Source of the DNA: Jejuia sp043557195
Lineage (GTDB): Bacteria; Bacteroidota; Bacteroidia; Flavobacteriales; Flavobacteriaceae
Reading direction: 5' to 3'
DNA length: 64,000 nucleotides
Assembly (NCBI GenBank): GCA_043557195.1
Contig: CP121314.1
Span: 1,488,001-1,552,000, forward strand
The notes under the pieces are model-generated. The model was not told the origin of the DNA, made no database searches, and saw only the letters and a program-made list of their open reading frames with translations. A program made the translations under genes and the position numbers. Positions 18,055 through 26,882 of this stretch are shown piece by piece (within the stretch, counting starts at the first letter, position 1; each line of letters starts with the position of its first letter).

Positions 18055-20562
18055 CTAGAAATAAAAGCCAAAACTACCAGTAACTCCAAACTTTCTGACA
18101 TTGGGGTATAACGTATCATCCTTATAATTCCCTCGGAAGTTAAAATCTATTCTAAAGACTTTAAAAATATTCCCGACACCAATACTATATTCGTAATATG
18201 GCTCTTTATTCGGTGCCACTAATTGAAGATTTACCGGATTACTAGGCACATTACTTAGCGCAATATTTTCTTCTGAAATATTTGCAATTACTCCACGTAC
18301 GCTTATAATTTCTCTTAAATTTAGTTTTCGTAAAAACGGTATTCTTGAAAAGAAACGTCCGTTAAAATTATGCTCTAAATGAAACGAAGCATATTGGTCG
18401 GATACAAACTCGTAAAAATCTAACTGCGAAAAAGTGTTATAAATGGAAAAATAAGTCTGGTTTCCTGGAATTACATTTAAGAGTCCTAATGGCACTTCTC
18501 CAAACGTTTTACCAACTTCAATAGATGATACCAAACGTCCAAAACCTCCCACTTGCCATGGCTGTAAATAGGATAATTGCACTTTGGTATAATCAAAGTC
18601 GCTATTTAAAATACTTTTATCGCCACGACTTATTTGAGCAAATAATCGTGCAAAATCATCATTTGCTGTTTTGCGTTCTACTCCAAAACCTGTCATTTTT
18701 CGTCCAGGGAAATACGCCGCTGAAAACGTAGTTTCGTATTGTTTAATTTCAGATTTTACTCCATCGGGTGTATTATAATCCAAACTAAACGTTGGTGATG
18801 CCGATTCTAAAGTGCGATAGTTTCCTCCTAAACGTAAGACCAAATTTCTAAAAGGTTCAGCTTCAACAGCAAAACTTGTTAAATTTATTGAGGTTAATTT
18901 ATCATTTGAGCCTGTACCAACAACTGCAGAAGATGCTAAACTACGTCCTAAAACATCAGTGCTTGTTGTTAAGCTTGCACCTATTTGCTCCACATCACGT
19001 CGGTTTCCTCCAGAAATAATAAGTCGGTTTTTCTTATCTAACAACCACTTTCCTGAGATACCATATTTAAACTTGTCATCTCTAAAGCCATAGGCCAAAA
19101 ACCCTTCTAAACGCCACAAATCGTTTCTTCCAAAATAAGTTCTCCCACCTGTACGCAAACGTAAACCTTCAACATCATTAAATCCAAAGGTTGAAAAAAT
19201 TGGTCCGTAATCTAAAGGCAGCGTATTAAACTCAATATATCCTGAAGCTAGAATACTTCCCAAGTTATATAAGCGCTTGAACTTTTTCACCGTTTTAAGG
19301 GTGTCGAGCATTTTATAAACTCCTTTTTCATCTTTATTGAGTGCCTCTAAGCGGTTTGCTTCCCAAAAAGCATCATCTCTATCATACACATCCTTATCAT
19401 AATTATACACTTCTTTCTCATAGAACTTTTTATCCTTCGGAACATCAAACTTATAATTATCATAAAGCGTGGTACGCTTACCGTAAATACCTCGTGATTT
19501 TTCCTTTTTATTAAATGCAAAATCACTCATCATGTAATCACGTTTCACCAGAAATAAAGAATCATTTAGCACTTCAAACTCTTGTTCAATATAAATATCT
19601 TTAACCCAGTTGATGTTTGCGCTTTTTGATGCCTGAAGGTTTATTTCCTTTAAGGCATAGGTTGTATCGGCTACCCAAAAATCACCTTTAAAGGTTAATT
19701 CATTTTTTCGTCTTGGATAGTATATGATGTTGTAGCACCATTTGTTATCAATATAGGAGCTATCAGACAAGACATAATTATACGTGCTGATTCCTGTTCT
19801 AGAAAGTGGACTCACAAAGCTTTTATCGAAAAACTTTAAGTAGTTGTCGTACACATTAAAATCGGCGTACAAGTCGTCCACAAAATCAATAATAACTTGG
19901 TTATCGCTAAATCCAGAGTTTTTATTGCCTTGTAAATCTTCCTTTTCTTTATTTAAAATATTATCGCCATATACTTTAGAAACCGCCTCGTTGATGAACA
20001 TTGGCAGGTATGTTTTACCCGTAACGCGAGAAGTATCTACCTCATTAAAAACAAATTCCATACCTCGGAAGAGTTTGCTTTTTATAAGCGCACTGTCAAT
20101 GGTATTAATATCGAATTCTACTTTTTCATATTTATCGTATTCGTATTGATTGAATTGCTTCAACCCATTACTGCGTTTATTGTCCCAAATTTTTCTAAGG
20201 ATATCTATAGCAGGGTTATTCTTTTTAGGCTGCTTCCCAGAAACAATTACAACCTCATTTAACTGCGCCGCTTCTTCTTTTAGCACAAACTTTAAATTGT
20301 AGTTTACCTTTTTGTCTAAAGTCACATTCAAGGTTTCATACCCTATAAAAGATACGGTAAGCGCAGTGCGGGTTTCTTCAGATTCTAAATAAAATTTGCC
20401 ATTTTCGTCAGTAATTGTGCCTTCTGTAGTTCCAGAAAATAACACATTAGCAAAAGACACAGGTTGATTTACCTCATCAAACACATAACCACTCACTTTG
20501 GTTTGAGCCAAAACTGTACATACGTTCAGTAGAAAAAGGGCGAAAAATAGTTTTAACTTCAT
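18055..20562 (-). CDS. DUF5686 outer-membrane protein with CarboxypepD_reg domain
   Basis: An 835-residue protein with a signal peptide (ending LAQ, residue 20). A CarboxypepD_reg-like domain spans residues 22-105 (VSGYVFDEVNQPVSFANV, ITDENGKFYL). The long remainder has the DUF5686 character, with many amphipathic beta strands and a C-terminal aromatic ending in FGFYF, typical of an outer-membrane barrel. Function is unknown; it lacks a clear TonB plug. It is transcribed from its own promoter, downstream of pdhB on the same strand, with a terminator between. Confidence 0.85.
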   Translation of the reverse strand: MKLKLFFALFLLNVCTVLAQTKVSGYVFDEVNQPVSFANVLFSGTTEGTITDENGKFYLESEETRTALTVSFIGYETLNVTLDKKVNYNLKFVLKEEAAQLNEVVIVSGKQPKKNNPAIDILRKIWDNKRSNGLKQFNQYEYDKYEKVEFDINTIDSALIKSKLFRGMEFVFNEVDTSRVTGKTYLPMFINEAVSKVYGDNILNKEKEDLQGNKNSGFSDNQVIIDFVDDLYADFNVYDNYLKFFDKSFVSPLSRTGISTYNYVLSDSSYIDNKWCYNIIYYPRRKNELTFKGDFWVADTTYALKEINLQASKSANINWVKDIYIEQEFEVLNDSLFLVKRDYMMSDFAFNKKEKSRGIYGKRTTLYDNYKFDVPKDKKFYEKEVYNYDKDVYDRDDAFWEANRLEALNKDEKGVYKMLDTLKTVKKFKRLYNLGSILASGYIEFNTLPLDYGPIFSTFGFNDVEGLRLRTGGRTYFGRNDLWRLEGFLAYGFRDDKFKYGISGKWLLDKKNRLIISGGNRRDVEQIGASLTTSTDVLGRSLASSAVVGTGSNDKLTSINLTSFAVEAEPFRNLVLRLGGNYRTLESASPTFSLDYNTPDGVKSEIKQYETTFSAAYFPGRKMTGFGVERKTANDDFARLFAQISRGDKSILNSDFDYTKVQLSYLQPWQVGGFGRLVSSIEVGKTFGEVPLGLLNVIPGNQTYFSIYNTFSQLDFYEFVSDQYASFHLEHNFNGRFFSRIPFLRKLNLREIISVRGVIANISEENIALSNVPSNPVNLQLVAPNKEPYYEYSIGVGNIFKVFRIDFNFRGNYKDDTLYPNVRKFGVTGSFGFYF

Positions 20563-20650
20563 TTAAAGATTGTCATTCTTATATATAGACACAAAAAAAT
20601 TGCAATTGGTTGCATATAGCGCAAAAATGTCTAAATCATTCTAAAATAAA

Positions 20651-20685
20651 AAACTTCATCAGCAACAATCGTGCTAATGAAGTTT
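20651..20685 (-). terminator. Terminator of pdhB
   Basis: Fourteen-nt arms AAACTTCATCAGCA and TGCTAATGAAGTTT pair with one wobble. On the minus strand the hairpin is followed by TTTTTTATTTT. It starts 22 bp after the pdhB stop. Confidence 0.8.
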
Positions 20686-20707
20686 ATATAACGTAAAAAA
20701 TACCGTT

Positions 20708-21685
20708 TTATTTATAAAGCACTTTTTTTACAGCCTTAATTACATCTTCATGGTTTGGTAACCATTCTTTCAATAATACTGGCGAGTATGGTGCAGGTGT
20801 ATCAGCTGTATTAATTTTTACAATTGGCGCATCCAAATAATCAAACGCTTCACTTTGAACTAGATAAGTGATTTCTGTAGCCACATTTCCAAAAGGCCAT
20901 GCTTCTTCCAAAACAACTAAGCGATTGGTTTTCTTAACAGATTCTAAAATTGCTTTTCTATCCATTGGGCGTACAGTACGTAAATCGATAATCTCACAAG
21001 AAATACCTTCTTTCTCTAATTCGTCTGCAGCTTTATAAGCTTCTTTTATTATTTTTCCGAAGGAAACAATAGTTACATCTTCACCTTTTCTTTTGATATC
21101 TGCAACACCAATAGGTAAAATATATTCGCCTTCTGGCACTTCACCTTTATCACCGTACATTTGCTCACTTTCCATAAAAATAACTGGATCGTCATCACGA
21201 ATTGCAGCTTTTAATAAGCCTTTAGCATCATATGGATTAGATGGTACCACAACTTTTAAACCTGGCGTATTCGCAAACCAGTTCTCAAAAGCTTGTGAAT
21301 GTGTTGCACCTAATTGTCCAGCCGAAGCGGTAGGACCACGAAATACGATTGGACATTTAAACTGACCACCAGACATTTGTCTGATTTTAGCAGCGTTGTT
21401 TATAATCTGATCAATTCCAACTAAAGAGAAGTTAAAAGTCATATATTCTACAATTGGTCTGTTGCCGGTCATAGTAGAACCTACTGCGATACCTGCAAAA
21501 CCAAGTTCTGCAATTGGCGTATCAATAACACGTTTTGGTCCAAATTCATCCAACATTCCTTTTGATGCTTTGTATGCACCATTATATTCTGCTACTTCTT
21601 CACCCATCAAATACACACTTTCGTCTCTGCGCATTTCTTCACTCATCGCTTCGCAAATCGCTTCTCTAAACTGAATTGTCTTCAT
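20708..21685 (-). CDS. pdhB: Pyruvate dehydrogenase E1 component, beta subunit
   Basis: A 325-residue E1-beta subunit of the 2-oxo acid dehydrogenase type. It carries the thiamine-diphosphate domain motifs MGEEVAEYNGAYKASKGM and DTPIAELGFAGIAVGS and the C-terminal transketolase domain with IDLRTVRPMD. With the alpha subunit and the E2/E3 proteins, which lie outside the window, it decarboxylates pyruvate to acetyl-CoA. The GAYKASKGM form and the overall sequence fit pyruvate better than branched-chain substrates. It is divergent from etfBA, and an 18-bp palindrome lies between them. Confidence 0.94.
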   Translation of the reverse strand: MKTIQFREAICEAMSEEMRRDESVYLMGEEVAEYNGAYKASKGMLDEFGPKRVIDTPIAELGFAGIAVGSTMTGNRPIVEYMTFNFSLVGIDQIINNAAKIRQMSGGQFKCPIVFRGPTASAGQLGATHSQAFENWFANTPGLKVVVPSNPYDAKGLLKAAIRDDDPVIFMESEQMYGDKGEVPEGEYILPIGVADIKRKGEDVTIVSFGKIIKEAYKAADELEKEGISCEIIDLRTVRPMDRKAILESVKKTNRLVVLEEAWPFGNVATEITYLVQSEAFDYLDAPIVKINTADTPAPYSPVLLKEWLPNHEDVIKAVKKVLYK

Positions 21686-21757
21686 TTAATTGCTTTTAAA
21701 TCGAGTTGCAAAAATAGTAATAAACCCTTAGCCTGCTAAAAGAATCTTTTAAAAATT

Positions 21758-21775
21758 TACTATGCATGCATAGTA
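21758..21775. promoter_or_regulatory. 18-bp perfect palindrome, possible operator
   Basis: TACTATGCATGCATAGTA reads the same on both strands. It lies between the divergent starts of pdhB (21685) and etfB (21842), so a terminator role is unlikely. A dimeric regulator controlling both transcripts is the simplest reading. The regulator is unknown. Confidence 0.45.
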
Positions 21776-21841
21776 TTTTTCAAATAAAATACCTAACTTC
21801 GTATCCGCAAAAAAATAAGATATTTTAATTAAGATAATGTT

Positions 21842-22588
21842 ATGAATATATTGGTTTGTATAAGTCATGTCCCTGACACAACATCTAAGATTAATTTTAC
21901 TGATGGCGATACAAAATTTGATAAGAATGGTGTGCAATTTGTGATTAACCCAAATGATGAGTTTGGTTTAACGCGTGCCATGTGGTTTAAGGAAAAACAA
22001 GGCGCAAATGTTACTGTTGTTAATGTTGGTGGTACTGAGACAGAACCTACACTTCGTAAGGCTTTAGCGATTGGTGCTGATGCAGCAATTAGAGTAAATA
22101 CTGAAGCTACTGATGGTTTTTCGGTTGCAAAACAATTAGCCAAAGTTGTAGAAGATGGTGGATACGATTTAATAATTGCAGGACGCGAATCTATAGATTA
22201 CAATGGCGGTATGGTTCCTGGTATGTTAGCAGGTTTAATTGGTGCCAATTTTGTAAATAATTGTATTGGTTTAGAAGTAGATGACACATCTGCAACTGCT
22301 ACAAGAGAAATTGATGGCGGTAAAGAAGCTGTAACAACGGCATTACCTTTAGTGGTAGGTGGACAAAAAGGTTTAGTTGAAGAAAGTGATTTGAAAATCC
22401 CTAACATGCGTGGTATTATGATGGCGCGTAAAAAACCTTTAACAGTTGCTGAACCTGCTGATGTTGCGGCAGGAACAAGCTCTGTTAGTTTTGAAAAACC
22501 AGCTCCAAAAGGTGCTGTAAAACTAGTTTCTCCAGACAATTTAGATGAGTTAGTGGATTTACTTCATAATGAAGCAAAAGTAATTTAA
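21842..22588 (+). CDS. etfB: Electron transfer flavoprotein, beta subunit
   Basis: A 248-residue ETF-beta with the characteristic N-terminus NILVCISHVPDT and the AMP-binding segment GRESIDYNGGMVPGMLA. With EtfA it forms the FAD-containing heterodimer that accepts electrons from acyl-CoA dehydrogenases. etfA starts 9 bp downstream, so the pair is an operon. Confidence 0.96.
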   Translation: MNILVCISHVPDTTSKINFTDGDTKFDKNGVQFVINPNDEFGLTRAMWFKEKQGANVTVVNVGGTETEPTLRKALAIGADAAIRVNTEATDGFSVAKQLAKVVEDGGYDLIIAGRESIDYNGGMVPGMLAGLIGANFVNNCIGLEVDDTSATATREIDGGKEAVTTALPLVVGGQKGLVEESDLKIPNMRGIMMARKKPLTVAEPADVAAGTSSVSFEKPAPKGAVKLVSPDNLDELVDLLHNEAKVI

Positions 22589-22597
22589 GAAAATATT

Positions 22598-23557
22598 ATG
22601 TCAGTTTTAGTATATACAGAATCAGAACAAAACAAATTTAAGAAGGCTGCTTTTGAAGTGGCGTCTTACGCAAAAGCTGTTGCAGATCAATTAGGAACTA
22701 CTGTAACTGCTCTAGCCATAAATGCCGATAACACTTCCGAATTAGGAAACTATGGTGTAGATAAAGTATTAAAAGTTTCCAATTCAGAATTGGAGAATTT
22801 TAACGCAAAGGCTTATGCCGATATTTTAAAACAGGCTGCTGAAGCTGAAAATGCACAAGTAGTTATTGTTGGCTCAAGTGCTGATAGCAAATATTTAGCG
22901 CCACTTTTAGCTGTTGGATTAAATGCGGGTTATGCTTCAAATGTTGTTGCAGCCCCTTCACGCACCAGTCCGTTTACAGTAAAACGTTCAGCATTTACCA
23001 ATAAAGCATTTGAAGTTGCTGAAATTAAATCTGAAGTAAAAATTGTTGGTGTTTCTAATAATTCCTTCGGTTTGGTTGAAAATAGCGCTAGTGCTGCTAC
23101 CGAAGATTTTTCGCCTTCAATTCCAGAATTAGGTGTTACCGTAGCATCTGTTGATAAAGCTACAGACAAAGTAACAATAGCAGATGCAGAAATAGTTGTA
23201 TCAGCGGGTAGAGGCCTTAAAGGTCCTGAAAACTGGGGTATGGTTGAAGAGTTAGCTGATGTTTTAGGAGCAGCTACGGCATGTTCAAAACCTGTTTCAG
23301 ATTTAGGGTGGAGACCTCATAGTGAACACGTAGGGCAAACGGGAAAACCTGTTGCGTCAAATTTATATATTGCCATTGGTATTTCTGGTGCAATTCAGCA
23401 TTTGGCAGGCATCAATGCTTCAAAAGTAAAAGTTGTTATCAATACTGATCCTGAGGCACCTTTCTTTAAGGCAGCTGATTACGGTGTTGTAGGTGATGCT
23501 TTTGAGGTTGTGCCACAACTTATCGAAAAATTAAAAACATTTAAAGCACAACAGTAA
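22598..23557 (+). CDS. etfA: Electron transfer flavoprotein, alpha subunit
   Basis: A 319-residue ETF-alpha. The C-terminal FAD-binding domain contains VVSAGRGLKGPENW, the GWRPHSEHVGQTGKPVASNL loop and the segment IGISGAIQHLAGI, all conserved in the family. It partners EtfB, encoded 9 bp upstream. A long inverted repeat 33 bp after the stop probably ends the transcript. Confidence 0.96.
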   Translation: MSVLVYTESEQNKFKKAAFEVASYAKAVADQLGTTVTALAINADNTSELGNYGVDKVLKVSNSELENFNAKAYADILKQAAEAENAQVVIVGSSADSKYLAPLLAVGLNAGYASNVVAAPSRTSPFTVKRSAFTNKAFEVAEIKSEVKIVGVSNNSFGLVENSASAATEDFSPSIPELGVTVASVDKATDKVTIADAEIVVSAGRGLKGPENWGMVEELADVLGAATACSKPVSDLGWRPHSEHVGQTGKPVASNLYIAIGISGAIQHLAGINASKVKVVINTDPEAPFFKAADYGVVGDAFEVVPQLIEKLKTFKAQQ

Positions 23558-23589
23558 TATTTATATTTTATAAATTGTGTACTACTGTA

Positions 23590-23660
23590 GAACTGCTTAA
23601 ATTAGCATTTCATGCCAAAAACTGTATTTGTAGTTGGTTAAGTTCTAATTTAAGCAGTTC
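23590..23660 (+). repeat. 16-bp perfect inverted repeat, 39-nt loop
   Basis: GAACTGCTTAAATTAG at 23590-23605 is the exact reverse complement of 23645-23660. The right arm is followed by TTTGCGTTTT, so it can end the etfBA transcript. The loop contains GTATTTGTAG, which resembles a Bacteroidota -7 box and could start the downstream nuclease transcript. Confidence 0.6.
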
Positions 23661-23679
23661 TTTGCGTTTTAAATAGATT

Positions 23680-24297
23680 ATGAGTTTAGTAAGATTAAAT
23701 ATAAAGGGTATTTCTTATAGCCAAACCCAAAATGGTGCTTATGCCCTAATATTAAATGAAATTGAGGGAGACAGAAAGTTGCCCATAGTTATTGGAGCTT
23801 TTGAAGCACAGTCTATAGCTATTGCTTTAGAAAAGGAAATTCGCCCACCTCGACCTTTAACTCATGATTTATTCAAAAACTTTGCTGATAGATTTGATAT
23901 TGTTGTAAAACAAGTGATTATCCACAAATTAGTAGATGGTGTCTTTTATTCTAGTTTGATTTGTGAGCGTGACAAAATTGAGGAGATTATTGATGCAAGA
24001 ACTAGTGATGCTATTGCTTTAGCGTTGCGTTTTGATGCGCCAATTTTCACCTATAAAAATATTTTAGATAAAGCTGGTATTTATCTAAAGGTTGACCCCA
24101 AAACAGATGATGACGATACTTCTGAAGATAGTGTTTTAGTTGATGATATTTTAGCTGGAGAATTAGAACCTGCAGTATCTAAGGAGGATTATTCTTCAAA
24201 ATCGTTGGAAGAGCTACATCAACTTTTGGAAGAAGCTGTAAATAACGAAGATTACGAAAAAGCCGCTAGTATTCGTGACGAAATTTCTAAACGCTAA
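23680..24297 (+). CDS. Bifunctional nuclease family protein (DUF151/UVR)
   Basis: A 205-residue protein. Residues 1-140 form the DUF151 bifunctional nuclease domain (RKLPIVIGAFEAQSIAIALE, DARTSDAIALALR). A linker rich in D and E follows, then a C-terminal UvrB/UvrC-type motif (LEEAVNNEDYEKAASIRDEI). Members of this family have been described with RNase and DNase activity, and the UVR motif suggests a protein partner. The nucleoside transporter starts 8 bp downstream, so the two are probably co-transcribed. Confidence 0.88.
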   Translation: MSLVRLNIKGISYSQTQNGAYALILNEIEGDRKLPIVIGAFEAQSIAIALEKEIRPPRPLTHDLFKNFADRFDIVVKQVIIHKLVDGVFYSSLICERDKIEEIIDARTSDAIALALRFDAPIFTYKNILDKAGIYLKVDPKTDDDDTSEDSVLVDDILAGELEPAVSKEDYSSKSLEELHQLLEEAVNNEDYEKAASIRDEISKR

Positions 24298-24305
24298 TTA
24301 ATTTT

Positions 24306-25829
24306 ATGAAGCAATTTTTCCTCACTATTGTTTTCATATTGTGTTTAATAAGCACACCTTCTTTTTCTCAAGATACACTAAATAGTTTAGAAGAAACCAA
24401 AACCGAACTAGCAAATCAGGCAGAAAACGAAATAAACACTACACTTGTTGCAGACACAAATGCAACCAAAATTGAAACTGACAGTACTTTAGAAAACCCT
24501 AACAAGGCAACTATTATTCCAAGTGAAGGGTTTTCATTTGGAAGTTTATGGCGTGGTGTTTTGGGAATGATAGCCTTAGTATTTATTTCATTTTTATTCA
24601 GTAGCAATCGAAAAGCAATAAACTGGAGAGTAGTTGGTATCGGTCTTGCATTCCAACTTGTTATTGCTATTGGTGTTTTAAAAGTGGGGTTCATTAAAAG
24701 CATTTTTGAGTTTATAGGCGGTCTGTTTGTACAGATTCTTGAATTCACCAAAGCTGGAAGTAAGTTCTTATTTGAAGGTTTGGTGGTAGACATGGATACT
24801 TTCGGATTTATTTTTGCTTTCCAGGTGTTACCAACTATCATATTCTTTTCTGCGCTAACCTCTGTATTATACTATTTAGGCGTCATTCAAATAGTGGTAA
24901 AAGGCTTTGGCTGGTTACTCTCTAAGCTTCTCAAAATTTCAGGTGCGGAGAGCTTAAGTGTTGCTGGAAACATCTTCTTAGGTCAGACTGAAGCACCACT
25001 TTTGATCAAAGCGTATTTAGAGAAAATGAATAAGTCTGAAATGCTTTTAGTAATGATTGGAGGTATGGCTACAGTTGCTGGTGCTGTTTTAGCAGCATAC
25101 ATTGGATTTCTTGGAGGTGATGACCCTGAATTACGCTTATTCTACGCCAAACATTTGTTAGCAGCTTCTGTAATGGCTGCCCCTGGAGCAATTGTAATTT
25201 CTAAAATTTTATATCCACAGACTGAGTCTATAGATACTGATGTAAAAGTTTCTCAAGATAAGATTGGTTCTAACTTTTTAGATGCCATTGCCAATGGCAC
25301 AACAGAGGGTTTAAAACTTGCTGTTAATGTTGGTGCAATGCTATTGGTATTTGTAGCATTTATCGCGATGTTTAACTATGGATTTGGAAAGATAGGTCAT
25401 TATTCAGGTATTAATACATGGATTGTAGAAAACACCAGATATGATAGTCTTTCCTTAGAGTTTATCTTAGGCTATGCTTTTGCGCCTTTAATGTGGCTTA
25501 TTGGTGTAGCTAAAGAAGATATGGCTTTAATGGGGCAGCTTCTTGGTATAAAACTAGCCGCTAGTGAATTTATAGGTTACATTCAATTGGCAGATTTAAA
25601 AGATGTTGCCAATGCTACGCACTTAAAGTATGAGAAATCTATTATAATGGCTACTTACATGCTATGTGGTTTTGCAAACTTTGCTTCTATTGGTATTCAA
25701 ATTGGAGGTATTGGTTCTTTAGCTCCTGGGCAACGTAAAACCTTATCTAAATTTGGAATGAAAGCCCTATTAGGTGGCACCATTGCTTCGCTAATTTCTG
25801 CTACTATAGCAGGTATGATTATTGGTTAA
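24306..25829 (+). CDS. Concentrative nucleoside transporter (CNT/NupC)
   Basis: A 507-residue inner-membrane protein. The transport core has GNIFLGQTEAPLLIKAYL, a conserved CNT signature for nucleoside and sodium binding, and GFANFASIGIQIGGIGSLAP near the end. An N-terminal cleavable signal peptide (ending PSFSQ) and about 50 Asn/Thr/Glu-rich residues precede the first core helix. This places an extra segment outside the membrane and is unusual against the E. coli transporter. Likely Na+-coupled uptake of nucleosides, which fits the deoxynucleoside kinase and thymidylate genes in the window. Confidence 0.92.
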   Translation: MKQFFLTIVFILCLISTPSFSQDTLNSLEETKTELANQAENEINTTLVADTNATKIETDSTLENPNKATIIPSEGFSFGSLWRGVLGMIALVFISFLFSSNRKAINWRVVGIGLAFQLVIAIGVLKVGFIKSIFEFIGGLFVQILEFTKAGSKFLFEGLVVDMDTFGFIFAFQVLPTIIFFSALTSVLYYLGVIQIVVKGFGWLLSKLLKISGAESLSVAGNIFLGQTEAPLLIKAYLEKMNKSEMLLVMIGGMATVAGAVLAAYIGFLGGDDPELRLFYAKHLLAASVMAAPGAIVISKILYPQTESIDTDVKVSQDKIGSNFLDAIANGTTEGLKLAVNVGAMLLVFVAFIAMFNYGFGKIGHYSGINTWIVENTRYDSLSLEFILGYAFAPLMWLIGVAKEDMALMGQLLGIKLAASEFIGYIQLADLKDVANATHLKYEKSIIMATYMLCGFANFASIGIQIGGIGSLAPGQRKTLSKFGMKALLGGTIASLISATIAGMIIG

Positions 25830-25855
25830 CAAATTCCTGCGAAGGCAGGAATCTT
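25830..25855 (-). repeat. REP-like hairpin, copy 1
   Basis: On the minus strand the core is GATTCCTGCCTTCGCAGGAAT, an 8-bp stem with a 4-nt loop. It is 21/26 identical to the copy at 25976-26001 in the opposite orientation, with a T:A to C:G change that keeps the stem paired. It lies directly after the transporter stop and may end that transcript. Confidence 0.6.
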
Positions 25856-25975
25856 AAAATAAATTCCAGTTAATAACTTTTAATATCTACAGCATTAGAT
25901 TTAAAAATGATGCATTCCTTTTTTATTAAATTGCGATGCACAATTTTGAGACTTTGTGCTAAAGTTTAATTAAAA

Positions 25976-26001
25976 AAGATTCCCGCTTTCGCGGGAAATA
26001 G
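25976..26001 (+). repeat. REP-like hairpin, copy 2, at the thyA start
   Basis: Core GATTCCCGCTTTCGCGGGAA, a 7-bp perfect stem with a TTTC loop. It ends 2 nt before the thyA ATG, so if transcribed it could mask the start region. Inverted partner of the copy at 25830-25855. Confidence 0.6.
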
Positions 26002-26003
26002 AG

Positions 26004-26828
26004 ATGAAACAATACCACGATTTAGTAAAACATGTTTTAGAAAACGGAAACGAGAAAGGAGACCGTACAGGCACAGGTACAAAAAGTGTATTTGGTTACC
26101 AAATGCGATTTGATTTAAGTGAAGGTTTCCCAATGGTAACGACTAAAAAATTACATTTAAAGTCTATTATTTATGAATTACTGTGGTTTTTAAAAGGCGA
26201 TACCAACACTAAATATCTTACTGAAAACGGGGTGCGTATTTGGAACGAATGGGCAGATGAAAATGGAGATTTAGGTCCTGTTTATGGTCACCAATGGCGC
26301 AACTGGAATAGTGATGAGATTGACCAGATAAAAGAAGTAATCCATACACTTAAAACAAATCCAAATAGCAGACGTATGTTGGTTTCTGCTTGGAACCCTT
26401 CGGTATTACCAGACACCTCTAAAAGCTTTGGTGAAAATGTAGCGAACGGAAAAGCTGCATTACCACCATGTCATGCATTTTTTCAATTTTACGTTGCTGA
26501 CGGCAAACTATCTTGCCAATTATACCAGCGTAGTGCCGACATATTTTTAGGCGTACCGTTTAATATTGCGTCTTATGCATTATTTACCATGATGATGGCA
26601 CAAGTTTGTGGTTATGAAGCTGGAGAATTTATCCACACGTTTGGCGATGCGCATATTTATAGCAATCACTACGAACAACTAGAATTGCAATTATCTAGAG
26701 ATATTCGTCCGTTACCAAAAATGATTTTAAACCCTGAAATAAAGGATATTTTTGATTTTGATTTTGAGGATTTCACTTTGGTGGACTACAATCCACATCC
26801 TCATATTAAAGGGGTTGTGGCGGTTTAG
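26004..26828 (+). CDS. thyA: Thymidylate synthase
   Basis: A 274-residue ThyA, which methylates dUMP to dTMP using methylene-tetrahydrofolate and releases dihydrofolate. The catalytic Cys is C156 in LPPCHAFFQFYV. The folate and dUMP motifs GDRTGTGTKSVFG, QLYQRSADIFLGVPFNIASYA and HIYSNHYEQ are intact. Dihydrofolate reductase, which recycles the product, is encoded 1.5 kb downstream; the interval holds an apparent insertion. A REP-like hairpin abuts the start codon. Confidence 0.97.
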   Translation: MKQYHDLVKHVLENGNEKGDRTGTGTKSVFGYQMRFDLSEGFPMVTTKKLHLKSIIYELLWFLKGDTNTKYLTENGVRIWNEWADENGDLGPVYGHQWRNWNSDEIDQIKEVIHTLKTNPNSRRMLVSAWNPSVLPDTSKSFGENVANGKAALPPCHAFFQFYVADGKLSCQLYQRSADIFLGVPFNIASYALFTMMMAQVCGYEAGEFIHTFGDAHIYSNHYEQLELQLSRDIRPLPKMILNPEIKDIFDFDFEDFTLVDYNPHPHIKGVVAV

Positions 26829-26882
26829 ATTCTTACTAGACCTACTCTACTTTTCTTGACTTTGTAAAAAATTTCAAATAAC

